DNA from: Cyrtodaria siliqua
Lineage: Eukaryota > Mollusca > Bivalvia > Adapedonta > Hiatellidae
Reading direction: 5' to 3'
Length of the DNA stretch: 64,000 nucleotides
Assembly: GCA_037043455.1 (NCBI GenBank)
Contig: JAWPHD010010999.1
Coordinates: 23,773-87,772, forward strand
Shown here: positions 53,545 to 64,000 of the stretch, piece after piece
Layout of the letters: every line of letters begins with the position of its first letter
Position numbering within the stretch: the first letter of the stretch is position 1
Made by a program: the position numbers and the translations under genes
The notes under the pieces: model-generated
Told to the model about the DNA's origin: nothing
The model's input: the letters and a program-made list of their open reading frames with translations, nothing else
Database searches by the model: none

Positions 53545-54770
53545 GCGAAAACTTTGTACCACTTGGCTTACACTGAAACATGGTTTGGCCTAACTAACCT
53601 GTCTTGGCTTGGCCTGGCCTGGCCTGGCCTGGCCTCAGATTTAGTTGATCCCTTGGCACTAGTTTAGGTCAGGCCAAACGGCTATTGCTTCAACACTGGA
53701 GTTAATGTTTGAGCATCCAAGTTCATTTATGTTGTTTCTAGAGTGTCCGTGGCACACATTAAGGTTAGCACATGTCACATGGGACAATGCACCTGTACTA
53801 AGAATGTTAGGAACTGTGCACCTTGTGAGGGTCATTCAGAAATATTTAAATAGATAGTTATCAAGTTGAAACATCATGTTTTGATTTAAGATAATAAAAT
53901 GCAACCAGTTTATGATGAAAACTTGTTTTTATTAATGTGAAATAGCAAAAATCACATGTATTAATGGAAACATATATAATTTCTAAACATGTAACTTTAA
54001 AACTTAATGCAACAAGCACAAGCACATATAGCATTTAAAACATATCCTTTTTCTGTTGTTGGCATAATAACACTAAATAACAAAATCTCCAGTAAAACAA
54101 TATACACATATAATACAATTGAAGATATTCAGATTATGTATTTATAGCGTATCCCACTACCCACCCTACCATCCAGGGACCCACCCACATTTCCACCCTA
54201 CACAAATGGAACCACCCAAACACCCATTCGACCATCCATCCACCTATCCATCACCCCAAGACCCATTCAATTTTAATTAACCATCCATCCACCAACTCAC
54301 CCTTCCAAAAACATTGTCATTACAGAAGTTATTTTTTGAATCATATCATCAAATTAATCCATTGTTTTAAAATAATTTATCCTGTCACTAATGTATCAAT
54401 CACGAACTCGTTTAATCAGTTTCACACATTGAAGCACTTAATTTTGTATATTAATATGAATATATCCTAACGACTATTGTTTTCCCATTTGCACACTATT
54501 ATGTTTTTTTCCTTCTACACGTTTCTCATGATTGACATCGCATATAATCAATTCTACTTCAATGCAACCAAATATAGTATTTAAGATTCAAACATTTTTG
54601 TGAATGCCCCTCATTGTGAAGAACCTGACTAAGGACATGACCTGGAAAAATAACAATTAAGGTAAACAATTTTAAGATGAGGCCAGGCCAGGCCAATGAG
54701 GCCAGGCTAGTTAGGCCGAGCCATGTTTCAGTGTATGCCGTACCACTTTGTCATTTAGGTAAACGCAATG
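53545..54770. mobile_element. 1.2-kb element with ~85-bp inverted ends
   Basis: The left end 'aactttgtaccacttggctt', 'acactgaaacatgg' and the run of 'ggcct' units are mirrored at 54,670-54,770 ('ggccaggccaggcca', 'ccatgtttcagtgt', 'gtaccactttgtcattt'). The interior is AT-rich with a poly-pyrimidine tract ('cccaccctaccatccaggga' region, 54,160-54,300). No transposase. It lies about 220 bp after the stop codon of gene C. Confidence 0.7.
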
Positions 54771-54891
54771 ACACAACATGCGTGAGAGCAATGTGTTTGT
54801 TTATTCTTCACAGTTATTAAGAGTTAATCCTAAATGACAACAATTTGCTACCATGTTTGGATCTCCGCGCAGTGATATTGTAGCCAATTAT

Positions 54892-55313
54892 CCCTGCCAC
54901 CACACAAATCACGTGACGATAGCTGAGACCATGTGATTACAAAAAATGGCGCTGCATTAGGTAATGCTTGATACAGCAAACTCTTGCCGTAACCAACAGG
55001 TAATTGGCAATAACATCATCACCTTCGAGAATATGTTGGAAATAGTCGACTTGTTTTGGTTTGGGTGTAATCTCTTTATTAAAATTACACATAGCTTCTG
55101 TAATGTTCTCAACGGAATACAACGGAATACATGTTTGTTTACAAGTAACCAAGTAACCGGTGTGCATATTAGCTAAAATTGATTTTTTTTTATAAATAAA
55201 TTATTTTTGTTCACACTATTTTTCTATATTATGAACAAAGCAAGTTGAAATATTGACCTAAAAAGTATTTAACCAAACGATTATTTCAGCTATAAATGTG
55301 TGGTGGCAGTGGT
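54892..55313 (-). mobile_element. TIR element with captured helicase fragment, uninterrupted copy
   Basis: Inverted ends 'ctgccaccacacaaatc' (54,894-54,910) and 'tgtgtggtggcag' (55,297-55,309). About 420 bp. It is the full-length form of the element split at 21,158-25,949. Confidence 0.65.
54937..55167 (-). pseudogene. RecQ-like helicase fragment, frameshifted
   Basis: Open frame with FNKEITPKPKQVDYFQHILE then GDDVIAN. A single-base frame change at about 55,008 gives PVGYGKSLLYQALPNA (Walker A motif G-Y-G-K-S). Further in-frame sequence FFVITWSQLSSRDLCGG follows on the other frame. The same frame break occurs at 21,300-21,492. It is a captured piece of one or two exons, not a gene. Confidence 0.6.
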
Positions 55314-55685
55314 TATTGTAACAGAAAGGTGGAAGTAACCACTGCGGGTAGTTAGTGTTTGGATATATAAACACCAATACAATGATGCAAATTAAGTTCA
55401 GTGGAATCGCCGGAGCCATTCTGTAACTCTACAGTTATGTTATTACACGAGTGCATCACGATAGTGACAAACATAAATCTGCCAATGATTTCAGTTCTGC
55501 GACACCATTTGTTGGAAATGCGACGATGTGCAATACATGTACATTTTTGTAGTTTTTTTTTTTACCGTGACATTATTGAGTTGTACATATATACATGCAT
55601 CTAGTCATTAATTAATATGTTGGCTTGTCTGCATTTTGTGAATGCTACACTTTCTGTTAGATTTGTGTAATGTTGTATCTAAGTA
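55314..55685. other. No feature seen
   Basis: AT-rich, with short unsupported frames. Confidence 0.4.
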
Positions 55686-55807
55686 TACGCCACAAAATAA
55701 TTTAAGGACCATGTTTTGAATTTTGTCATTTTTAAAGTGTTGTTATACTCCTCAAAATAATTTAAGGACCATGTTTTGAATTTTGTCATTTTTAAAGTGT
55801 TGTTATA
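55686..55807. repeat. 63-bp tandem duplication
   Basis: 'caaaataatttaaggaccat' through 'tttaaagtgttgttata' occurs twice in a row without a visible mismatch in that core. The second unit starts the MITE below. Confidence 0.9.
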
Positions 55808-55968
55808 TTTTACTGCCTTTTCGCAATTTTTATGTTTAATTGTATTTTTTTCAATGATTATTATGTGACACGCATATATTCATTTTTTATACGCATGCGA
55901 AATCCGGAATGTTAAAGATGATATACATAACTGTTCTTTTTTTGTGGTCCTTAAATTTTTTCGAGGAG
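55748..55968. mobile_element. TA-flanked MITE, relative of 19,443-19,671
   Basis: Ends 'actcctcaaaataatttaag' 'gacca' / 'tggtccttaaattttttcga' 'ggag'. The left end has been duplicated (see 55,686-55,807). Confidence 0.65.
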
Positions 55969-56119
55969 AGATTATACCTCATTTGGAATATAACCATATT
56001 TGAATACTGAATAGTATAAACATTAGCCTAGCTTTGTATTGCATTCTTCAGAGGATGATACATTACAAATTATGTTCATGTCTGCCTTTTCAAATTCAAC
56101 CAAGAAATTATATACGGCG

Positions 56120-56395
56120 TCCCGATAGTTAGAATATTTGAAAATCATCGTTTATAATTATTTGAATTGTTCAAGGAAACACTGTTTTTTGCATATTGCT
56201 GATTATTTTGCACGAATAACGTATTTAAACCTATGTTAGTCTACTAGAATTACAAAGAAAGCTTGAAAACTTTCTTTACTTTTGATTTAAATATATGCAA
56301 GTAGGTTTAACGTGAAACTGATACAAGATTTACACAGCGACGTGTGATTAATATTTGATAAATACTTCAAGATTTCTTTGTATCACTTTAAAGTT
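56120..56395. mobile_element. Degenerate AGGGACA-family MITE
   Basis: Keeps the interior order of the family ('aacctatgttagtctactag', 'atttaaatatatgcaag', 'tttgataaatacttcaagat'), but both ends are eroded. Confidence 0.5.
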
Positions 56396-56489
56396 TACTG
56401 ATTTAGTTAGTTACATGTCTAAGTTTTAAATAAATTGAATTCGAAACCAAATGAGCTAACAACACATCAATAAAATAAAAACATACAGA

Positions 56490-57480
56490 AATGTAATGCA
56501 TATTCAGCTGTCCATGCTCGTGCACAATGCTCGTGCGGAAATGCTGGCTAGACTTCAACCACTGTGTACAGCTTCACTAAACATAATATTAGTTGGTGAT
56601 TCCTCGATATCCCACGATATTAATGTCACTATATTTGAAATTGTTCAGAAGTTTATTTTGTCAAGCAAACGTTTTTAACATTTTACAACACAAGAGAAGC
56701 TGCTACACCGCGTACCGAATCTACTAGAACAATATATGTTTCCTTGGTCTAATGCTGTCGTCCTGTAAGAAAATTTACAATGCTGTGGTTCTTCCAAAAG
56801 CCCTATATGGCAGTGAATGTTGGTATTTTTTTAGTATGAGTGATGTTTTAACATTAGAGAGGTCACATCGACTATGCGTAAAACATATGCAAGGTTTTCA
56901 TATTAGAACAAGAACAGATGTGGCTTTAAGTTTGCTTAATTGTTTACCAATTGCATATGAGATAGACCGACGGAAACTTACCTTTCTGGGACGTGTAGGT
57001 TACAAAGAGATTGTGCAGTAAAACAGATGTTTTTAATCAGGATAAGCGCATTTACAATTAACAACTGCTTGACAGGTTTTATTCCAGACATATACACAAT
57101 CCTTAATAGATAAGGCCTTACGCATGTCCTGGACGGGTACGTTTCGAATGGTCACTTTCCTAGCAAACTGTGCTGGAAAAAGCTAGTGAATGGTAAAATA
57201 TATGAAACTATAACCACTGAATTGAACAATAGGCTTGCTGAACCTGACTTTATGAGGCTTTGCTCAATTCTTAGTAGCTATAGAGAATCCAATGTATGGT
57301 TATATGCTAGAAGTCACCCAACATCTCTCAAATATTGTAAGACTGTTTGTGTGATTATTGCAAATATAACGAGAATAATGAAGACTGCAAAGGTGTGATG
57401 TAATTACAGACAATGTTGTTGACCATTGCATATGCAATTGCCCATACGTAGCAAATGAACAGAACTAATTGTGGTTAACA
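56490..57480 (+). pseudogene. Second LINE remnant: C-terminal part of a non-LTR reverse transcriptase protein
   Basis: 56,752-57,021 encodes VVLPKALYGSECWYFFSMSD followed by LERSHRLCVKHMQG and LPIAYEIDRRKLTFLGR, the typical region after the reverse transcriptase thumb in jockey/CR1-like elements. 57,186-57,398 continues with a C-terminal segment in another frame. Several frame breaks and no 5' part. The ALYGSECW motif differs from LQYGSECWG of the 31,479 element, so it is a different family. Confidence 0.6.
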
Positions 57481-58080
57481 ATAAAACCAATTTGATTACA
57501 TTAGAAATGTTCCTTGGTGCCAACAGTAACATGATGAAACACTTCTCTCAGATGAAATAGACCGTTTATGGTACGATATTAGGTGCATCATTGGTGTGGT
57601 TAAAAATGTAACAGTGTAAACATAAATTAATTATATAATATGAATGTTTCAGCGCCAGTTCCTGGCACAGACTTGATTTTGCTTGATTTTGCATATATAA
57701 CTGCCAACATGTATATACGTTCTCGTTTTGTTTGTATTATTTGTAATTGGTTATCTGTCATTGTTGTTGTATACTATGTGAATCTCCGTATGGAGGAAAT
57801 AAAGAATATTATTATTATTATAGCTATATACATTGACTCTTTTAAATATTTCACTGATGCAATTTATACCCCATTGTTATATGTAATTTATATGATACCT
57901 AGGAAAGGAATTCTATAAGCAACTGCTTCGTCCAATCGTTTTTCACAGTTTGTATTATGTACATTTTCACCGACTGTAAAAATATTGGAAATAAAATAAG
58001 TTAAACCAAAATGGGTGCCTTGACCTAGTTCCAGCCTTATAATATATTTAGGAGAAAGGAAGAGAATTTGTATAGGTAAC
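57481..58080. other. No gene assigned
   Basis: A frame at 57,640-57,918 has a hydrophobic stretch but no family resemblance or splice support. Confidence 0.4.
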
Positions 58081-58620
58081 TTTAGTGTTACTCTACTTTT
58101 TAAACCAATCAGATTGCTCAGAATTTTAAAAACTTGCACCATTTATTCATGAAGAATTTACTATCTGCACTTTTCGTGGTTAGAGTGTGACATGTATATG
58201 ATAGAGGCTATGAAGAGAATCTTCATCGATTCACAGACGAAAGGAAGAACGTAGCGACCGACTGCGGTTTCTTAGTGGTGAAGATTTCTCTTCCTAGACC
58301 ATCCGGCTTAGTGTTTACGATAGGTTTTATCGATAGTCTCCACATAGGTCACACTCTAAACCCTGAAGAGCGCTTTGTTAGTAAAATCTTCATGAATAAA
58401 TGGTGCAAGTATTGAAATTCTGAGCATCTGATTGGTTAAAAGTAGAGTAAACACTAATAGAGAATATCGATAAAACTATCTAATCCGGATAGAGTCTATG
58501 AAGAGAAATATTACCACTAAGAAACCGCGGTCAGTCCCTCAGTCGCTACGCTCCTCCCTTTCGGTTCTTATTGGTGAAGATTTATCTTCATAGCTGCTAT
58601 CCTATACGTAAATCCCAGTA
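58081..58620. mobile_element. Nested foldback element
   Basis: 'ttactctactttttaaacca' and 'atttattcatgaagaattta' (58,088-58,163) are mirrored at 58,383-58,455 ('aatcttcatgaataaatggt', 'ggttaaaagtagagtaa'). A second inverted pair, 'gaagagaatcttcat..' with 'gcggtttcttagtggtgaag' (58,210-58,300) against 'accactaagaaaccgcggtc' (58,512-58,531), overlaps it. Confidence 0.75.
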
Positions 58621-59369
58621 CTGCTTTTGTATGAAACCAACAATTAAATGAAAAGCAGGTATTTCATTAGTGTGATTGTATACGTTTTTTCTAAGAACAT
58701 GATTATCAACAAAGTTTGTATTAGTAAAGCTTACTTTTAATTCTTATTTTTCTTCAGAAAAATAAAGTTGAAAGTATTATAATACTGCTATTCCCTAGAT
58801 ACTGTCAATATACCATTACTTTCAAGAGAACTTTTACTTGGCTTCAGTTTACATACAAGAGTCCGTATTCTTAAGCTCTAAGCATATGTTAACTTAAGTC
58901 AAATGTTATCAAATTTTAAACACCTTCTTCTATCGCTTTAAGGCATTTTCTTCATATGCTAATAAGTTATGATAAATTAAGTCTACAGCCAATATTTATC
59001 TAAATTGATGGTTGTAGTGTTCCTGAAGGTAAATAAGGAGATCTTAAAAATATGTAAAAAATCTAAAATTTGAATAAGTAATATTTCCGCTTAATTGCTT
59101 TATGAATACGGGCCTGAGATTCTGTTATGCAGCATGTTAGACAGTAAATGAGCAGCTTTTCATGGTCTTTCCAATGATCATTTAGCGTCGAAACTAGGTC
59201 CTTAAGGACCTATTTCAAAAGACGACGAGAGACGAGACTGACGAAGAGTGGTCATTGGAGCTCAAACATTCATTTAGAACACCCTTTCGTATGTCTACAT
59301 CCATTATACAGTAGTGTATAATTTGATAGCTGACTAATGTAACAAACATGTCTTTTACCTGTTTTAGAA
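58621..59369. other. No feature seen
   Basis: AT-rich sequence without exon, RNA or clear repeat. Confidence 0.4.
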
Positions 59370-59640
59370 TTAAGGGACACACGTCAATCGTGCTTTATTT
59401 TGACACAAAAATAGTTGAAACACGAGCTTTCATGTGTTATAGTGAAAGATAAGCTCATAACAGTTCTATAGAACATTTTACATATTCCGGTAAAGTAAAT
59501 AACTCGCCTAAAAATCTCAATTGTTCAAATATAACACACTTATTAGATTGTTTCCTCACTTTATGACGGAAGAACTAAGAAGACACTAGAGACGATTTAT
59601 TTTTTGATGCGCCTCACGATTGCAGTGTGTCACATTTAGA
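59370..59640. mobile_element. AGGGACA-family MITE, diverged
   Basis: 'ttaagggacacacgtcaatc' at the start and 'gattgcagtgtgtcac' at the end. Interior diverged. Confidence 0.55.
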
Positions 59641-59654
59641 AACTCTGTTTTAAT

Positions 59655-59990
59655 AGATATATTTAAAGAAACTCACCGCCGAATACGGCAAATTACTCTA
59701 TTCAGGGTTCAGTCATATATTAATGTATACGTGCGCTTAGAAAGATACTTTTCACCGGTTTTAAAATATCTGTGATTGATATGTGTAAATGAATATGAGT
59801 TGGTAATAAAATAAAATTCGGACCGTCCTGTTTGGGGTTTGGTCTGCTGGATAAAGCCATGTATTTAACCTAAGAGTTTGGATTTCAAAATGTATTATAA
59901 GTAGGCCTATACCTCGTCAACAGTAGGTTTAGAATGCGCACATTTTTACATTGTGGTCAAATTGCTGTGGTTGCGGATACTACTTTAACT
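59655..59990 (+). repeat. Interspersed repeat family R1, diverged
   Basis: 'tcagtcatatattaatgtat', 'gtgattgatatgtgtaaatg', 'gtctgctggataaagccatg' and 'cagtaggtttagaatg' keep the family order. Confidence 0.6.
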
Positions 59991-60565
59991 TTTCTATGCC
60001 TTCTTAGGACAACCTAAATACCGTGGATGATCACGTCGTTTTACAACGTAATACAAAGCTCTAGAGGAAACCCAACCTTCTTGTAGTACTTAAGATATGA
60101 ATATTATCAGATCCTAGTATTGGTATTGCAGTTTGCATGACTATATCTACATAATGTACGAGTGTCAATAAGACAATATAAAATCGTGCAATGTGCATAA
60201 CAGTATACTCTCCTTTGCATCGTCAAAAACTTACTATGTAATTTAAAAGATTAAAACGACTAAGCGAATTTTAGAGATGACAACGATGAGAAACCGTCCG
60301 CTTAATAAGGAGCGTATATGAAGTAATATAAATAGTAATGGCTGAGCTAGAGTATCACCCTTTAAACAATACCATTACATATAATATAAACAAACAGTGT
60401 AGCTCTTTGACAAGATTGTCGTACACTATCCAATATTAATTATGTGTCACGTATGTAGTTTTTCAAACTATTGTATCAACAGATACGTCATATTCATATC
60501 TGGGTAAAGCACCCATTCGAAGCAACATTGACTAAATAGTGTACTGCGATGTTTACAACGTAATA
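59991..60565. other. No feature seen
   Basis: AT-rich, no supported element. Confidence 0.4.
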
Positions 60566-60569
60566 TCAT

Positions 60570-61770
60570 TAGCTCTACTGGCCAAGGGCCAGAAGGCGAG
60601 TTGTCCCATCCGTCGTCCGCCGTCTGTCCGTAACTTTACCTCATTAAGAAGATAGTGCCACCATTTTTCATCGAGCTTTACCAAACTTTAAAGATTGTTA
60701 CTATCTATGAAAGATCGGAAAGTTCAAAAACCAGCAAAATCGACTGGTACAGTAGAGTTATGACCCTTGATTTACAGTTAAAATTGCTATATTTTGCCTC
60801 GTTAAGACACAGTGGACTTCATATTTCATCCGATCTTATCAAACTTATCCAAGATTGATAATATCAGACAAAAGCTCAAACAAATTGGAAAACCAGCCAG
60901 ATCGGACCAATAACTAGCAGAGTTATGGACCTTATTATTGAAAATGCTAAGACCCTATTGTCTTAATGAGGCCCAATCTTGCATTTTACTAATTAAGGGC
61001 TTTACTAATTAAGGCCAAACACCGCTGTTGCTCTATTTTAATTATTTTGTTTAATTTTTAAAAAAAAAAAAGAATTCTGTTTTATTCTTCTTTTTTCTTT
61101 TTTTTTCAATTGCTTTTAATCATTTTTTTGTTTGTTTTGTTTTTGTTAACGCCATGTTGGATGACGAATCTAGATGTGCCTATTGCGTTTTTTCCCGGCT
61201 CCGTTTGATTGTTGATGAGCGTTTACGCCTCTTGACATTTTTTCTTAAATTTCTTGACCGCGCTACTTCTCCTTAACACCTTGTTGATTTCGACGAAACT
61301 TGGCATGAATCATCGAGTAGAATTTCTAGTTATGCATAATCGCGCTTTTGTTCCATGTTCGTCGATTTTGACGGAGTCAATGGCCATTTGTCATTTTTAA
61401 CTTAAATATTCTTGGCGCGCTACTCCTCCAAAACGGCTTGTTGGATTTCTACGAATTTGCAGAAAGCCTCAGTATGATGTCTAGTTGTGAAAAGCGCGAT
61501 TATCATAGAACTTGGACAAGTTCGAAATCAGCTAGATCTTGATAGTAACGACAGAGTTATGGCCCTTGATTTGTTGAAAAATGCTATATTGTATTAATCT
61601 TCGATAAATCGTAGTTACTTCTTTTTTATCTGAACTTGACCAGATTTGTCTAGAATGCTTAATATAACCACTTGCAATGTTTAAAAGAAAGTACTGATGG
61701 GAATTTTATGTCGACAACCCTGTGATATAAGAGCCGTTTCAGCTCAGTAGCGCGTCCACAGGCCCTCCTT
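60570..61770. repeat. Bivalve-type repeat ('gctctactggcc' family) with inserted T-rich segment
   Basis: Starts 'gctctactggccaagggcca' and has 'agagttatgacccttgattt', 'ccagccagatcggac' and 'aagttcgaaatcagctagat'. Related to 34,378-35,062. The middle (61,030-61,480) is T-rich and then has 'cgcgctactcctccaaaacg' and 'cgcgctacttctccttaaca' in a two-unit repeat. Confidence 0.65.
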
Positions 61771-62425
61771 GGGTCTCTTGTTAATAAAGCTACCACTTCT
61801 TGATACTTTAATCTTCTTCTCTATCGTGAAATATGTTGCCTTTATGGCAACTTAGTGCCTATTCTTTCTGAATATGTTTGTGCTATGACAGCTAAGTGTA
61901 ATTAACTTTGAATCACAACACCTTCATGTTTTCATTTACGGTAGTAGAATTTAAATATATACTTGCGTACTAATAGATTTTGTTTCCTCGCATACGAGTT
62001 CTGTAATTCTCTTAATTTGAAGAACTAGTAGGATGGAGGTAACTAGGAAATAAAACGTGTCAGGTAAGCAAAGCTTTTTGGTTTATTTCTTCGATGAGCT
62101 GTGCCATCTACAGTACTCTAGACGACATTTATAAGTATCCCAGTTATATTTTATGTCATATCTTTTATATGAATGTACAAGTGTTGAAGAAAAAATATCG
62201 CATGACAACTCATCTATATACTTTTAACAGATTAAATAAATTTGAAAATAAAGATATCAATTTTAATCGGATTACGTCAGTCAAGCCTTTAAAGAACGTG
62301 TTAAAAATTTTGAGGAAATTATGATATGCAAATTATGAGAAAATTAGATGTATATTAGCTTTAAAATCTGATACTTAAACGTGTCTAGTGTATGCCTGTA
62401 GATTACGTTCGTTAAGTAATATTTA
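61771..62425. other. No gene assigned
   Basis: A frame at 62,094-62,324 has no recognised motif. Confidence 0.4.
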
Positions 62426-62524
62426 TAGCATGCTTTTTCGAGTATATGCGATTTATACTGCTTCTCGAGGGCCGCATGCCCGAGAGTGGCAGTATAAATC
62501 CCATACGAGAAAAATATGCTATAA
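62426..62524. mobile_element. ~100-bp hairpin (foldback) element
   Basis: 'atagcatgctttttcgagta' with 'tttatactgcttctcgaggg' is mirrored by 'gcccgagagtggcagtataa' with 'cgagaaaaatatgctat'. The central loop is GCATG-like. Confidence 0.85.
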
Positions 62525-63479
62525 ATGTTTTGTACCAGAGCCATTTCCATCTACGCATGTGCAAGAATTTTAGGCGTTGCAGTTTTCAGTAATATTAACA
62601 GCTCAATCAAGAAATTAGGCATTATCACGCGACATGAGCATGACCATGTTTGATTATTGTAGCCAATCGCCTTTGTATATTATTGGCAAATGCAATGTCA
62701 GAGTGCTGTTTGGAATGGGTGTGGTCGTTTTGATTGACAGCTGTGTTGTAAATTACAACTGCGCGTGCGTAAAATTGAGTAGACCATGGTATAACTGCCG
62801 AATCTGTCATTTTATAGCACGGCTGAAATATACGGGCTTTTTATAGCACGGTTTGGGCTCAGACCTTCAGGTTTTATGAAAATTATATCATAAGCAAAAC
62901 TAAGGAAAACCATTAGAGCTATGGTACAAATTGCAGTTATCGCAGTATGAGACAGGCTGCCGTTTCTTGCACTGAGTGACCCATACCTTTAAAACGCTAG
63001 GCACACCAATATGTGTTGTTACTATAATATCTGATTACGACATGTATCTCTAAGGCCTGGAGAAGGGTCGCTCCTTTTATCATTATTCCGATACTGTGTA
63101 CAACTTCTAGCCAATTCAATTCATTAACATTTCTATGAAACGGCTCCTCGTCATTCCAGGATTGTAAATATTACGATCCGATATTTGTTTAAACACTAAG
63201 CTCTATTCAGTATTACGGGACATTATTATGTCAATTTATCAATTGTACATTTGATATGTTCCTAATTTTTTGTACCTTTTTAAAAGAGAAATACAATTTT
63301 CTTGCTGTTTATTCATAAACACAACACAACTCAAAACAATAGTTATATGATTGAAGCGAAACATAATCCTGGTGAGAATTTATTAACAATACGTATCGAC
63401 AAACAAAATGTTTTGACAGATCATTGCTTAGCTACATTCAAACTATTGGCGAACGTATTTGGTAATCATATGTATTAGC
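62525..63479. other. No feature seen
   Basis: Contains a short repeat 'tttttatagcacgg' (62,810-62,850) and otherwise nothing I can identify. Confidence 0.4.
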
Positions 63480-63890
63480 GGAAAAACAAAGATTTTAAGT
63501 AACTAAACTCGCCAAATAACGACACAATTACACTACAAAACCGTTCATTAAAACCCTATCCAGGTGTTCATATGTTATATAATAGTGTATATGTGCGATC
63601 AAATACTATAGTATTTTTCAGTGGTTCTTAAATTTGCGTAAGAATGAGTTGGTTAACTCTAATTCAACGCTCCAGTTTAGAGTTTGACCTGTCTGGTTAA
63701 AGCAGTTTTCTATGTGTCTATAGAGGTTGTATTCTCAAAATATGTAAGAAATATATCCCTCGTTTTCCTATATAAGTCTATAAATAAAAAATGAAAAATC
63801 TCCATATGCACACTTGTGGACCCGAAGCACGTGGTACATTATGTTGTAAACGTTGGCTGTTTTTGACGGGAAAGCTACTTTAAGGTCAGG
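63480..63890 (+). repeat. Interspersed repeat family R1
   Basis: 'actcgccaaataacgacaca', 'ccctatccaggtgttcatat', 'acgctccagtttagagtttg' and 'gacgggaaagctac' in family order. Confidence 0.65.
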
Positions 63891-64000
63891 CAGTCAGCGT
63901 CAACAAAAGTACAACTATTACACTAAACAAACTGTAGAAAAAAACAATGTAATGTAGAAACTATTAAGCGTAAACAAAAGTAGAAAAAAACAAAACATCC

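Overview
The window looks like AT-rich animal DNA, most likely from a bivalve mollusc. The basis is a set of repeats I associate with bivalve genomes (tandem blocks around phrases such as 'gggccataactctg' and 'gctctactggcc..ggcc'), tRNA-derived SINEs, many MITEs, a CR1/jockey-like LINE fragment and short exons with GT/AG introns. The species assignment is inference. Almost all of the longer open frames are repeats; real coding sequence is sparse and split.

The main structure is a very large, diverged inverted duplication. The left arm runs from the window edge (1) to about 18,493. The right arm runs from about 27,362 to at least 51,170. The spacer between them is about 8.9 kb. Matching landmarks on opposite strands include 2,313-2,606 with 49,120-49,413, 8,800-8,854 with 37,171-37,231, 9,003-9,317 with 36,671-36,981, 15,700-16,075 with 29,365-29,815, and 18,147-18,262 with 27,576-27,691. 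The arms differ by clean insertions that are present on one side only, so each arm records the empty site of the other.

The inverted duplication carries a small gene family that I assembled from split exons. It encodes a short type I membrane protein: signal peptide, two N-glycosylation sequons, one membrane helix and a cytosolic tail with three PPxY motifs. Gene A (+) is complete: exons 19,363-19,423, 26,600-26,914 and 27,576-27,691, predicted 163 aa. Gene C (+) is complete: 37,171-37,231, 49,120-49,413 and 53,144-53,328, predicted 179 aa. Gene B (-) has exons 8,800-8,854 and 2,313-2,606; its last exon should lie beyond the left edge. D (-) is an orphan last exon at 18,147-18,262. The arm boundary falls in intron 2 of gene A, which explains why D has only its last exon. 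Every exon junction has the same phase.

Other notable elements are: a Penelope-like fragment with two minimal hammerhead-ribozyme motifs (1,342-2,256); a 9.6-kb insertion (38,438-48,072) that shares both ends with 370-390-bp composite foldback elements and carries host-like exon and promoter sequence; a TIR element carrying a frameshifted RecQ-like helicase fragment (two copies, one split by a 4.4-kb inverted-repeat element with a roughly 200-bp satellite at its centre); tandem arrays that expanded in one arm only; and an array of alternating palindromes. The right flank (53.5-64 kb) lies outside the demonstrated duplication and holds TIR and foldback elements, a second LINE fragment and bivalve-type repeats. 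I found no rRNA, intact tRNA, CRISPR or bacterial-type gene.
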